A stretch of DNA of 64,000 nucleotides from Verrucomicrobiota bacterium JB023 (GCA_030673895.1 JAUTCR010000050.1:1-64000), one strand, 5' to 3'. Counted from the first letter of the stretch, positions 53,632 through 62,689 are shown. Numbers and translations: made by a program. Notes: a model not told the origin generated them from the sequence alone.

Positions 53632-55638
53632 ATGAGAATCGAGTTTGTCACTGACACCTACGCGCCCGATGTGAACGGAGTTGCGATGACCTTGGGGCGT
53701 CTAGTCGAAGGATTACGCGAGCGGGGTCATCTGGTCCACGTTCTTCACACGGCCGAGCGCCGCACCGAGAGTGGTGAAACCACCCTGCCGTCACTTCCCC
53801 TTCCGGGATACAAGGAGGTGAGGGTGGGCCTACCGGGCTACCTCAAATTAATGCGCCGGTGGCAAAAGAAGCGCCCCGACGCGGTCTACGTGGCCACGGA
53901 AAGTCTGCTGGGGATGTCGGCCATCCGGGCCGCATCAATGCTGCGCATTCCTGTGGCCGCAGGCTTTCATACGAACTTTGACCAATACATGGAGCGCTAT
54001 CGCCTCCGTCGCCTCAAGCCAGCTGCGATGCGCTACCTGAAGAAGGTGCACAGCCGAGCCGATTGCACCTTTGCTCCTTCTCGCGAAGTGGTGGAAAAGC
54101 TGAAAAGCGAAGGCTTCCGCACGGTGCATTTGCTGGGGCGGGGGGTGGATACCAAGCTCTACCATCCGGACAAGCGAGTCGAAACCTTGCGGGCCGAGTG
54201 GAAGGCACAACCGGAAGATCCCGTCATCATCATGGTCGGACGGCTCGCTCCAGAAAAGAACATGGAGCTCGGCGTGCGAGCCTATCGCGAGATTCTCAAG
54301 ACTCACCCCGAGGCGAAATGCGTGGTCGTCGGAGACGGCCCGGTCCGCGAAAGCCTGTCTGCCGACAATCCGGACATCATCTTTGCCGGCGTGCGGCGGG
54401 ACGAGGAACTGGCAGCCCACTACGCTTCGGCCGACGTCCTTCTCTTCCCCAGTGAGACCGAGACCTTCGGCAATGTTCTCTTGGAGGGCATGGCCAGCGG
54501 CCTGGCCACGGTGAGCTACGACTATGCCGCTGCCCGCCGATACGTGGAGCACGGGGTCTCCGGATACAAATCGGAGCAAGGCGATGAGAATGACTTCATT
54601 GCCCAAGCCAAGAAGGCGGTGACCGAGCGGCCTGGAAGCACGCTGCGCTCCGCTGCCTTCGCGAAAGTTGCCGAACTAGGCTGGGATCAGGTTGTCGACA
54701 CCTTCGAGAAGCAGCTCGACCAGATGAGCCAAGGAAGAGTGAACATGCGGACCGTGGGGAAAAAGAAGCCACGCAAGCTGGAATTCAAGACCCTCTTCAT
54801 CTCTGACGTCCACCTCGGCACGAAGGATAGCAAGGTCAAAGAGGTCATCGATCTCCTGAAGCATAGCAAATACGAGAAACTCGTTCTCAATGGAGACATC
54901 ATTGACGGCTGGGCTCTCAAACGGGGGAGCGAATGGAAGAAGAAGCACACCAAATTCGTCCGCACCGTTCTGAAGATCATGGAGAAGAAGGAGGTGATTT
55001 ATCTCCGTGGCAACCATGACGATATCCTCGACCGCTTTCTGCCTATCCAGTTCGGCCCGATGAAAATTGTGAAGGAGCATATCCATGAAGGCATCAACGG
55101 GAGGAAGTATCTCGTGGTGCATGGAGATGGCTTCGATACCGTCTCCACGGATCACAAGTGGCTCGCGGCTGCGGGAGCGGTCGGCTACGACGCCCTCCTC
55201 CGGGTCAATCGACTCTACAATCACTATCGGGCCTGGCGAGGACAGGAATACTTCTCCATGAGCAAGGCGGTGAAGGCCAAGGTGAAGCATGCGGTTTCAT
55301 TCGTGGACCGCTACCAGGAGCAGCTGCAGATGCTCGCCAAGCGCAAGGGCTGCGAAGGCATCATCTGCGGTCACATCCACACTCCAGCGGATGAGATGCT
55401 CGACGGGGTTCATTACCTCAACTCGGGCGATTGGGTGGAATCATTGAGCGCGGTCGTCGAGCATCTTGATGGCACTTTTGAGGTGCTTTATTACGAGGAA
55501 TTCCTGCAGCGCATTCACGACAGCTCGATTGAGCCCGAGACCGAGGAAGAGCGGGAGGCCGACGCCCTGATGCTGCGCGCGCAGGCCGAGATCGACCCCG
55601 AGGACGAGCCTCTCAAGCACGAACACGCCGTGGCCTAG
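53632..55638 (+). CDS. Fusion: GT4 glycosyltransferase and LpxH-like metallophosphoesterase
   Basis: About 668 aa from ATG 53632 (MRIEFVTDTYAPDVNGVAMT); the frame to 53590 adds an unlikely leader. Residues 1-375 are a GT-B family 4 glycosyltransferase (GFHTNFDQYMERYR, MVGRLAPEKNMEL, FPSETETFGNVLLEGMASGLA), like mannosyltransferases acting on lipids. Residues 385-640 are a calcineurin-like phosphoesterase resembling UDP-2,3-diacylglucosamine hydrolases: SDVHLG near 390, NGDIIDGW near 420, RGNHDDI near 460, VHGDGFD, GHIHTPA near 579. All metal ligands are present. A lipid-linked substrate and envelope glycolipid synthesis are inferred. The C-terminus is acidic. Confidence 0.9.
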   Translation: MRIEFVTDTYAPDVNGVAMTLGRLVEGLRERGHLVHVLHTAERRTESGETTLPSLPLPGYKEVRVGLPGYLKLMRRWQKKRPDAVYVATESLLGMSAIRAASMLRIPVAAGFHTNFDQYMERYRLRRLKPAAMRYLKKVHSRADCTFAPSREVVEKLKSEGFRTVHLLGRGVDTKLYHPDKRVETLRAEWKAQPEDPVIIMVGRLAPEKNMELGVRAYREILKTHPEAKCVVVGDGPVRESLSADNPDIIFAGVRRDEELAAHYASADVLLFPSETETFGNVLLEGMASGLATVSYDYAAARRYVEHGVSGYKSEQGDENDFIAQAKKAVTERPGSTLRSAAFAKVAELGWDQVVDTFEKQLDQMSQGRVNMRTVGKKKPRKLEFKTLFISDVHLGTKDSKVKEVIDLLKHSKYEKLVLNGDIIDGWALKRGSEWKKKHTKFVRTVLKIMEKKEVIYLRGNHDDILDRFLPIQFGPMKIVKEHIHEGINGRKYLVVHGDGFDTVSTDHKWLAAAGAVGYDALLRVNRLYNHYRAWRGQEYFSMSKAVKAKVKHAVSFVDRYQEQLQMLAKRKGCEGIICGHIHTPADEMLDGVHYLNSGDWVESLSAVVEHLDGTFEVLYYEEFLQRIHDSSIEPETEEEREADALMLRAQAEIDPEDEPLKHEHAVA

Positions 55639-55741
55639 GCTCCTCGCCCGACACCCGTCTGAGTCAGCCTGTCGGAATCGACTAATCTTTCGCGTTGTCC
55701 CCAACGTGGAACATTTGTTATGGAAGATTCCGATAAAAGGC

Positions 55742-56353
55742 ATGCAGACGTTGTTGAGCAATCCCGTTCTGGTCCTGAATCGGTTATGGCAGCCGGTCCA
55801 CACCTGCTCGGTCCGGCGGGCGCTCAAGCTCCTCTGCCTGGGCCATGCGCAGGTCGTGCAGACGGAAGGAGAGGCCATGTATCAAACCCACGACTTCAGC
55901 TCGTGGATCAATTATTCACTCACTGCCTCCCGTAACGAAGTGATTCATGGCGTGCAGGTTCTGGTCGCTGTTCCACAAATCATCGTCCTTTCTGCCTACG
56001 ACCGGTTACCGCGCCGGGATGTCAAGTTCACGCGCCAGAACGTTTTTCTCCGCGACCAATATGAGTGCCAGTATTGCCGCAAGGTCTTTGCAGAGAAGGA
56101 CCTGAATCTCGATCATGTCATTCCGCGGGACAAGGGAGGTAAGACCACTTGGGACAATATCGTGACTTCCTGCATCCGCTGCAACACCCGCAAGGCTAAC
56201 AAGCTACCGGCGGAAGCGAACATGCGCCTTAGTCGCCAGCCAGCGAAACCAAAATGGCGCCCGCTCTACGGCGTCCGCCAAGAGGGGCATTCGAGGGAGA
56301 GCTGGAAGCAATTCATCCAGCCCGACCGGGGCAAGGTGCGCCTGAGCGCCTGA
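55742..56353 (+). CDS. HNH endonuclease family protein
   Basis: About 203 aa from ATG 55742, with AAAAGG upstream; 55706 (GTG) is an alternative start. N-terminal all-alpha/beta region (NPVLVLNRLWQPVHTCSVRRALKLL) typical of a widespread stand-alone HNH family. The HNH domain at about 105-155 has CQYCRK, LNLDHVIPRDKGGKTTWDNIV and CIRCNTRKANK, so zinc Cys pairs and the catalytic His are all present. The C-terminus is basic. Its cellular role is unknown; it is not next to restriction or phage genes here. Confidence 0.87.
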   Translation: MQTLLSNPVLVLNRLWQPVHTCSVRRALKLLCLGHAQVVQTEGEAMYQTHDFSSWINYSLTASRNEVIHGVQVLVAVPQIIVLSAYDRLPRRDVKFTRQNVFLRDQYECQYCRKVFAEKDLNLDHVIPRDKGGKTTWDNIVTSCIRCNTRKANKLPAEANMRLSRQPAKPKWRPLYGVRQEGHSRESWKQFIQPDRGKVRLSA

Positions 56354-56403
56354 AACGCGGTATGAGCGGGCATCCGGAGGACGCCTGCATCGTCTCACCC
56401 GTA

Positions 56404-57474
56404 CTAATCCTCGTGAAGGGGAGGCTGGCCCAAGCTTTCCGCCAGTTTATTGAAGTCATCAATTTCCCCGCGCGTGAAGAGGAGTCCATCAGCCTCATCC
56501 GAACGGAAGCGAAAATCAGCTTCCAGCTGACCAGGGATGGTCGCGTCGGGATTGCCCCGCAGGATATCCGCAAGCACATGCTTGAGGTTGTCCAGTTGGC
56601 TGCGTCCGTTGGCAAAGTTCGATGAAGAAAGAGCCTCCGGGTGAATGACTTGGAAGAAGAAAGTCGCGGTATTCTTCTCCTTCGGGTTCTCCGTCAGCCG
56701 ACTACGCAAGGAGGGCAGGGAGCCTCCGATGAAGGAAGCCAGCAGCTCGTTGATGAGGGAAAGGCCGTATCCCTTGTGGGTGCCGAAGGGGAGAAGCGCG
56801 TGGACGCGGTGAGGATCCGTGGTCACCTGCCCATTGGCATCAATCGCGGAATCTGGCGGAAGCGACTTACCGGTCCGGCGGGCGGTCTCGACCCGATGCA
56901 TGTCGATATTCGACGTGATCCAATCAACGAGAAGAGGGAATCCAAGTGCCGGTGAGGTGGGGAAGGCCCAAGAGTGAGGATTAGTCCCCAGAGTGGGGCG
57001 GTTTCCTCCGAAGGGGGCGACTTCCGCCAGAGGGGAGGTCGCCTGCGTGTAGGCGATGAAACCTCTCTCGGCCGCAGCCATCACGTAACCCGCCCCCCAG
57101 AGGTAGGGAGAGGCGTTGTCCACCGCGATTTGGCCAATGCCATACTTGTCCGCCAGCTCAATAGCGCGGTCGATCGCCCGGTAGGCGACGGCTGGACCGA
57201 ACTTTTTATTGGCATTCCAAACCTCGGACGAGGGGAAGCGAGAAGGGACGACTTCCACCTCGGCGCCGGGAACGCAGCCGCCGGTTGCTGAGCCAAAATA
57301 GTGATCCGTGAAGAGGGCTCTCAGAGCGATGTGAGGGCGAACGCCGTGGCGGGCCGCTTCCGCACAGAGGAAGACGGCAGGAGCCACTTCGTCGGCCTGG
57401 AACCCGCGGCGTAGAAAGGCGGCGGCCACGAGAGCGTCGTGCTTGCGACGGGGAACAGGGATGAAGTCAGTCAT
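56404..57474 (-). CDS. Ldh-family (malate/L-sulfolactate/ureidoglycolate type) NAD(P)-dependent oxidoreductase
   Basis: About 356 aa from ATG 57474 (MTDFIPVPRRKHDA). The type 2 malate/lactate dehydrogenase fold: GIGQIAVDNASPYLWGAGYVM, NRPTLGTNPHSWAFPT, ALGFPLLVDWITSNIDMHRVE, LPFGTHKGYGLSLINELLASFIGG. These enzymes reduce or oxidise 2-hydroxyacids with an unusual non-Rossmann NAD site. The sequence differs from textbook members at several positions (for example the N-terminal region), so the substrate is not predictable. Stands alone on the minus strand. Confidence 0.85.
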   Translation of the reverse strand: MTDFIPVPRRKHDALVAAAFLRRGFQADEVAPAVFLCAEAARHGVRPHIALRALFTDHYFGSATGGCVPGAEVEVVPSRFPSSEVWNANKKFGPAVAYRAIDRAIELADKYGIGQIAVDNASPYLWGAGYVMAAAERGFIAYTQATSPLAEVAPFGGNRPTLGTNPHSWAFPTSPALGFPLLVDWITSNIDMHRVETARRTGKSLPPDSAIDANGQVTTDPHRVHALLPFGTHKGYGLSLINELLASFIGGSLPSLRSRLTENPKEKNTATFFFQVIHPEALSSSNFANGRSQLDNLKHVLADILRGNPDATIPGQLEADFRFRSDEADGLLFTRGEIDDFNKLAESLGQPPLHED

Positions 57475-57538
57475 CGTCTTGCCGACCAACTAACTATTCC
57501 GCGGAGAGAAACGAAAGAGGGATCTGTGGCAGGCGCTG

Positions 57539-59494
57539 TCATTCGTCCAAGAGTTCGACGGCCAGCTTCTGCACCTCGCCGAGTTCGAGGAGGAAATAAT
57601 CCGGATCCCCTGAAACAGAGCCGTAGTAAAAACGATTCGCCGCCGTCTGCGCGACCGGCGCCAATTTCAGGAGCGACCGTTGAATCCCGGTGTCATCCTC
57701 ATCCGGACTGACGAAGATGGCCTGGACCGTAAAGCGCGGATTGGCGAGAGCAGCTTCTGCCGGCAGGTGGTCGGAACCGAGCCAGCGAGTCGCCGACAAC
57801 TTTTGCAAATTCTCCAGAAGCCGGTTCGCCCGATTCTCGATCAGGCGCGGCGTCACGTCCTCATTCCCCAAGCGAGCCTCCATCCAGCTTTGCGAAAGAT
57901 CGTGATAACGCAGAGTCAGAGGCGGCTGACCCGCTCTTTTCAGCTCAAGCAGGCTGAGATCGATGGGGGAAAAGTCCCACACTTCCGCCGAACGCCATTG
58001 GTAAGGTCGATAGGGCATCGCGTAGTAGCCGGCTGACGAAATCTCAATCACCGAGGAGGAATCTCGTTGGCGGAAGTAATGCCGAGGCTGCCCTTGGTCG
58101 TCGATGACCGTGCCAAAATCGATGGTCTGGCTCTGGCCGCTGAGCAAGCGAAGGGTGAGTGAGAACTCTGGTCGGTCGAGCCCGTAGCGAGAGAGTTCAG
58201 CCACGTTGTCGGAGACGACACCGAGAACTACCTCCTGGTCATTGACCACCTGCTCGGCGAGGAGCTTCTTCACCATGAAGAAATTCATCTCACTCGCGCC
58301 ATCGGTCTCGCCTTGATAGCGGCGGCGGGCCCGCCACTCGTCGGAGATGGGGCTTTTCTCGATAAAGATTTCCAGCGGACCATTCAACTCAGGTGACTCG
58401 AAGGTCAGCGATTGCAAGAACTGGGTGGGCAGACTGGTTAGACTGACGCCTCGCAGGCGGTCCAAGGTGAGGGGGATATCGTTGAGCCCTGGTCTTCCGT
58501 TGATCGCATTGAGGGGCAGCGTGAAGAGGATGTTTTTACGCCAATCGCTTAGCCGAGCAGTCACTGATTCGGCGTCGGCGGAACGAGCCTTGTCGATGTA
58601 GAGGGTAGTCGATTTGTCGTGCAGAGTGCCATCGAGCGAAAAATATTGGAGGGTGATGGACAGAGCCGGATCCGGCGGCGCGGGCGCGGGCTTATCCTCA
58701 GCTTTGAGGGCGGTGAGATTGAAGAGCCCCCCGATGAGCTGGGCCAGAGCGGTGGAATCGGTATCCAACTCCATCGGGCTGGTCAGTTGCCAAGGAGAAG
58801 AAGGATGCTCGCGCCCGAGAACGAGGGTGCCGGTAGGTCGCTTGATGGTGACGCGGGCCAAGGTCTCGGGGGGGAAAAAGAAGGGATGAAGATCCCGGTG
58901 GCTACCGAAGCCGTTGCGCAGGACCTCATCAACCAGGGGGGAGGAGCAGATGTAGACTTGGGTCGGCTCGTCCTCAAAGGCGACGTGGACGGAGGGGAAG
59001 TTTTGATGGTCGGGCTGGGGCTTGCCCTCTGGTTTCGGGTCGGGGACGAATTTGTGCCAAGCCGAGCGTTTGCCCACCAGCAGGGAGACGACCTCTTCGG
59101 ATTTGGTATCGTAGTATTTCAAGCGAGCCCTTGGGGGCTTGAGGCCATACTCAGCCAAGTCCTTTTCCCCGCATTCAAAGGAGGACATCACTTCCAACGT
59201 TGCGGGGAAGGCGGCAAGAACCTCCAGGGCGCGGTAGTTGGCCCGGTCGGGCGGATCAACCGAATCGAGAACCCACTGGGAGAGCTTCTTCTCGTAGCGC
59301 CGGGGCCGGCCTGAGGAATCGATGACAACCTCGCGGATCTCGGCAGGATTGTAGGTCACTAGGGCTTCACCGACAGGACGGGCCGGCTTACCAAAAAGCC
59401 CCGAGAGGTCCTGATTGGTTAAGTGAGCGAGAGCGAGCGCGACACCTCCACCGGTGGCGAGAAAGAGAATGAGGGTCAGTATCCGCGACGGCAT
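57539..59494 (-). CDS. DUF4340 membrane-anchored protein
   Basis: 651 aa. One N-terminal helix (ILTLILFLATGGGVALALAHL), then a long extracytosolic beta-rich part. DUF4340 repeats are recognisable (EIREVVIDSSGRPRRYEKKLSQWVLDS, DLAEYGLKPPRARLKYYD, ELSRYGLDRPEFSLTLRLLSG). DUF4340 proteins usually sit with ABC-2-type transport and GldG-like genes, which are absent here. Preserves the typical repeat of 'YGLxxPxxxL'. Function unknown. Confidence 0.82.
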   Translation of the reverse strand: MPSRILTLILFLATGGGVALALAHLTNQDLSGLFGKPARPVGEALVTYNPAEIREVVIDSSGRPRRYEKKLSQWVLDSVDPPDRANYRALEVLAAFPATLEVMSSFECGEKDLAEYGLKPPRARLKYYDTKSEEVVSLLVGKRSAWHKFVPDPKPEGKPQPDHQNFPSVHVAFEDEPTQVYICSSPLVDEVLRNGFGSHRDLHPFFFPPETLARVTIKRPTGTLVLGREHPSSPWQLTSPMELDTDSTALAQLIGGLFNLTALKAEDKPAPAPPDPALSITLQYFSLDGTLHDKSTTLYIDKARSADAESVTARLSDWRKNILFTLPLNAINGRPGLNDIPLTLDRLRGVSLTSLPTQFLQSLTFESPELNGPLEIFIEKSPISDEWRARRRYQGETDGASEMNFFMVKKLLAEQVVNDQEVVLGVVSDNVAELSRYGLDRPEFSLTLRLLSGQSQTIDFGTVIDDQGQPRHYFRQRDSSSVIEISSAGYYAMPYRPYQWRSAEVWDFSPIDLSLLELKRAGQPPLTLRYHDLSQSWMEARLGNEDVTPRLIENRANRLLENLQKLSATRWLGSDHLPAEAALANPRFTVQAIFVSPDEDDTGIQRSLLKLAPVAQTAANRFYYGSVSGDPDYFLLELGEVQKLAVELLDE

Positions 59495-59582
59495 TGCCGC
59501 AGAACCTTGGCCAAGGAGGGGGGGTGTCGCAATGGTTTTTCACGTGTGACAAGCCTCGGTGAAGAGAATAGAACTCGGAACA

Positions 59583-59840
59583 ATGATGGATGGAGGGGAT
59601 TTGGAGGCTGACCGAGAAGAATGGCGACGAGCCTTCAACGACTTGTCGACCTATCGCATCCCCTTCGGTAAATACAAGGATAGCCTCTTGGTGGATCTGC
59701 CTGAGGAATATCTCATGTGGTTCCGGGAGCGCGGGTTCCCCCAAGGTCGCTTGGGAGAACTCATGCAATTGGTCATGGAGATCAAAATCACGGGAGCCGA
59801 GGAGGTTCTGGCTCCCCTCCGCCGGCGACGTCCCAAGTGA
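59583..59840 (+). CDS. DUF3820 family protein
   Basis: About 85 aa from ATG 59583 (ATG 59586 is adjacent; a GTG-type upstream start at 59559 is less likely). Signature IPFGKYKDSLLVDLPEEYLMWFRERGFPQGRLG (positions 30-62) is the DUF3820 core, a small predicted nucleic-acid-associated fold. No partner gene. Diverges from DUF4340. Confidence 0.8.
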   Translation: MMDGGDLEADREEWRRAFNDLSTYRIPFGKYKDSLLVDLPEEYLMWFRERGFPQGRLGELMQLVMEIKITGAEEVLAPLRRRRPK

Positions 59841-59874
59841 GGGCGGGACCTTTCCGCTAAACTTCTGCTGATGA

Positions 59875-60612
59875 CTAGTAGCCTTGCAGGTGGCTTTCCT
59901 CGGCTTCGTCCGCTTGCCGATAGAGAAAGACGAACTTGCAGGCTCCCGAGAGGAAGATAATGAGGATGATGCCGACGCCGAAGAGAACCGGCTGCTTGAA
60001 TCCGACCAGCCCGAGAGAGACGAGCGTAAGCAGGACGGGGAAGACCAGGATGTCCCGCAGTCGCAGCGTCCATTCCGAGAACTTGGCAAAGGGACTTGGT
60101 TCTGCCACGTCCGTCACGAGAGGCCATTGCAGAAGGGAGAACGATTGACCCGAAAGCTGGGCAACTTCCGTCAGGTCCGGTTGCAGGTTTTCCCGTTGCG
60201 CGAAAGCCTTCATGGCATCGACAGGGGTCAACTCGTCCTGGCGATTGGAGCCGGAGACGCGCAGGAAGCTTCTCGCTGGAAGCTCTCGAATCTCGAAAGG
60301 TTGATCGACTTCAAAATCGGGGCGTTCCCGCAGCATCAGGCCCACGAAATAGCTCTTCTCATCGCGTCGCCAGATCCGGCAAACCTGGTCGGTGCGACGG
60401 CTGTGATTTCTCAATACCGAATTCAGGTCCATGAGGATCTTCTGATCCTCCGCCGCCGGCGGCTGCGCATCGAGCTGTTTGCCGATGACCCACTGGGTTT
60501 CAGCGCGAAACGGACGAATCCAATAATTGAGTTCTCCGCGTGCTTTGATGAAGAGGACCCAAGCTGTTGCCAATAGGCTACCCAGCAGAAGAAGAATGAA
60601 AAAAGCACTCAT
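59875..60612 (-). CDS. Hypothetical membrane protein
   Basis: About 245 aa from ATG 60612 (MSAFFILLLLGSLLATAW). One N-terminal helix, a soluble segment of about 150 residues with many Arg and Asp, then two hydrophobic helices near 190-235 (ILVFPVLLTLVSLGLVGF, VLFGVGIILIIFLSGAC) and a short acidic tail. No family recognised. It converges with DUF3820 and diverges from the sigma-factor operon. Confidence 0.65.
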   Translation of the reverse strand: MSAFFILLLLGSLLATAWVLFIKARGELNYWIRPFRAETQWVIGKQLDAQPPAAEDQKILMDLNSVLRNHSRRTDQVCRIWRRDEKSYFVGLMLRERPDFEVDQPFEIRELPARSFLRVSGSNRQDELTPVDAMKAFAQRENLQPDLTEVAQLSGQSFSLLQWPLVTDVAEPSPFAKFSEWTLRLRDILVFPVLLTLVSLGLVGFKQPVLFGVGIILIIFLSGACKFVFLYRQADEAEESHLQGY

Positions 60613-60949
60613 GGTTTTAAGCAACCAAGGGCTTCGTCCCGATTAACGCTTCTGTCAACCCGCCTCCTTCCACTGGGCTCGCTTCTTGCCTCGCAGAGGA
60701 AATCCCCGGGTGGGGAAAGCAAGCCGGGGGAACCCTTGATGGATTCCCCCGGAATGTGCGGACCGGTGTTCAGGCGGCCCGCTTTTGTTCACCCTTTTAT
60801 GAAGACTGCAACCTAAGTTGCAGAGGGGTAGACTCTCCGATGTGGGAAGCGTTCGATTAAAAATGCCTTTTTCTTCATTTTTTTTGCAAGCGGAGGCCCG
60901 CCTTGCCAAGCCTGACAAAAGAGGGCATTTTGAAATTCGTTCGCTTTGA
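60613..60949. other. Divergent intergenic region with tandem hairpins
   Basis: About 340 bp between the hypothetical membrane gene and the sigma-factor operon. A strong hairpin has perfect 9-bp arms CCGGGGGAA (60724-60732) / TTCCCCCGG (60744-60752). A smaller TCCCC/GGGGA stem at 60703-60716 precedes it. No T run follows on either strand, so they are not ordinary terminators. The sigma operon promoter should be near 60850-60940. Confidence 0.45.
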
Positions 60950-60985
60950 ATGAATTTTTGGAACCGGTCAGCGTCGAAAAGAGTG

Positions 60986-61609
60986 ATGGCAAGGCTATCT
61001 CCGGAGGGAGATGGCGGAGGGGGACAGTCTGAAGACGAGGTATCTGACCTGAAGCTGGTAGAGAAATGCCAGGCTGGTGATTACCGGGCGTTCGACGAAC
61101 TAGTGACCCGCCATCGTGGAAAGGTCTATGCGATGATCCAGAATATGGTGAGAAATGATGCCGATGCCTGGGACTTGTCTCAGGAGGTCTTCATCAAGGT
61201 TTGGAAGGCGCTGCCTCGATTCGAGGCTCGTGCCAAGTTCTCAACGTGGCTCTATCGTATCGTCCACAACGTGGTCTATGACTGGATGAGAAAGCGAAAG
61301 CTGGCCAGCGATGGGGAGCTGAATGATGAGACCCTTCGCGAGAGTCGGATAGCGGCTGGCTCGAGAACCACCCCCGGTCGGGATGCTCGCCCGGACGAGG
61401 CCCTTGATAATGAGGAGCTGAGGGAGCGAATCGAGTCAGCGATGGATAAGTTAAGCGAAGAGCACAAGGCGGTCATCCTGCTGCGCGAGGTCCAGGGAAT
61501 GGACTACAAGGAGATTGCCGATGTGCTGGAAATTTCGATGGGAACGGTGATGAGCCGCTTGTTTTACGCGCGTAAGAAACTTCAAACATTATTAAGCGAT
61601 GAAATCTGA
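60986..61609 (+). CDS. ECF-type RNA polymerase sigma factor
   Basis: About 207 aa from ATG 60986; an ATG at 60950 is an alternative. Region 2 (ADAWDLSQEVFIKVWKALPRF, FSTWLYRIVHNVVYDWMRKRK) binds the -10 element, and region 4 (MDKLSEEHKAVILLREVQGMDYKEIADVLEISMGTVMSRLFYARKKL, residues about 160-207, quoted in part) the -35. The linker between them is charged. It overlaps the downstream gene by 11 bp, a typical sigma/anti-sigma arrangement. The signal is unknown. Confidence 0.92.
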   Translation: MARLSPEGDGGGGQSEDEVSDLKLVEKCQAGDYRAFDELVTRHRGKVYAMIQNMVRNDADAWDLSQEVFIKVWKALPRFEARAKFSTWLYRIVHNVVYDWMRKRKLASDGELNDETLRESRIAAGSRTTPGRDARPDEALDNEELRERIESAMDKLSEEHKAVILLREVQGMDYKEIADVLEISMGTVMSRLFYARKKLQTLLSDEI

Positions 61610-62183
61610 ACGGCAGGAGGAACTGCTCGTCCGCTGGATGGACGATGAATTGAATGAGGCCGAGGGACGAGAACTTGAGGAGCTCTTACAGGAGCAGCCC
61701 GAGCTGCGTGCCCTGCGCGACCAGCACGCCCTGGTGCGGAGGGATCTTCGCGAGGTTTATACCCAGGGGGACGATATTCCCTATGGCGATTTCTTCCAAT
61801 CACGCCTGCAAAGGGCGATTGCGGAGGAGGAAAACACGCTGGAAACACCGGCACCGAAGGCGGCTACCGGTTGGAAGGAGATGTTCCGTTGGTGGCTGGC
61901 CCCCGTGGGGGTCGGTGCGATGGCTCTCGCTTTCTTGGCAGGCACCCGGGTGGCGTCTGGTCCCGAGGCTGAGATGGTGGCGGCAGGCGGGGATTCTCCC
62001 TTGCTCTACACTCCGGAGGGCGGAATTACTGCCCACTACCAAGCTGTGGATGATGCCGGAGCCAATGTGATCTTCATTGAGGGTCTGGCTGCATTTCCCG
62101 ACTCCCTCGACCTGATGGCCGGAAGCCGGACGGAGGATGAGTCGGATCTCCATTTGGTTCGTCACGAGCAAAAGGTGTTTTGA
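61599..62183 (+). CDS. Putative transmembrane anti-sigma factor
   Basis: 194 aa. A cytosolic N-terminal helical region starts ERQEELLVRWMDDELNEAEGRELEELL, as in many anti-sigma domains, but the zinc motif HxxxCxxC is missing, so it is not a ZAS-type. One transmembrane helix near 100-118 (LAPVGVGAMALAFLAGT), then an extracytosolic domain. Overlaps the sigma gene and is linked by TGATG to the next gene. Function as anti-sigma is inferred from topology and operon position. Confidence 0.72.
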   Translation: MKSERQEELLVRWMDDELNEAEGRELEELLQEQPELRALRDQHALVRRDLREVYTQGDDIPYGDFFQSRLQRAIAEEENTLETPAPKAATGWKEMFRWWLAPVGVGAMALAFLAGTRVASGPEAEMVAAGGDSPLLYTPEGGITAHYQAVDDAGANVIFIEGLAAFPDSLDLMAGSRTEDESDLHLVRHEQKVF

Positions 62184-62674
62184 TGAGAGTCTGGCTAGTC
62201 AGTTTGTGGCTCCTGTTACCTTCTCTCGTCAGCGCCGAAGACGAGGGGAAGAACGAGGTGGCACTTCTCAGCACCGTGCTCCTTTTTGGATCCAATGCGG
62301 AGAGCGAAGCCAATGGGGGTGTCCCGAAGGCGGAAACCGGGCATGTGGAGCGGCTAAGCAAGGTCACGGGGCTCAAGTACTCCCATTACCAAAAGCTCGG
62401 CGAGGATGTGCAACCAATCTGGCGTAGCTACACCAACTGGGCGAGCCCGATGAAGGGCTCGGAGGAAATCCTGCTCAGCTTCGAGCCAAACAGTGAACCC
62501 GGGGAACGCGGCCTTCGCCTTGACCTGGAACTCTGGGTTAGCCGACGTAAGATCATGAAGAGCACCCAAGTGCTGCAGCACCACAAGTGGCTCTACATCT
62601 CCGGCCCGAAGTGGCGGGGAGGGCAACTGATTATTGGGGTGGAGCTCTTGGAGCCTCAGCAGCGGGCGCAGTGA
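62183..62674 (+). CDS. Secreted protein of the sigma-factor operon, unknown
   Basis: 163 aa from ATG 62183; it overlaps the anti-sigma stop by one base (TGATG). Signal peptide (VWLVSLWLLLPSLVSAE), then a single small beta-rich domain (VALLSTVLLFGSN, ILLSFEPNSEPG, LRLDLELWVSRRK, WLYISGPKWRGGQLIIGVEL). Family not recognised. As the third gene it may report on, or be the main output of, the envelope stress sensed by this operon. Confidence 0.7.
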   Translation: MRVWLVSLWLLLPSLVSAEDEGKNEVALLSTVLLFGSNAESEANGGVPKAETGHVERLSKVTGLKYSHYQKLGEDVQPIWRSYTNWASPMKGSEEILLSFEPNSEPGERGLRLDLELWVSRRKIMKSTQVLQHHKWLYISGPKWRGGQLIIGVELLEPQQRAQ

Positions 62675-62689
62675 ACAGATTCCGCAGTC

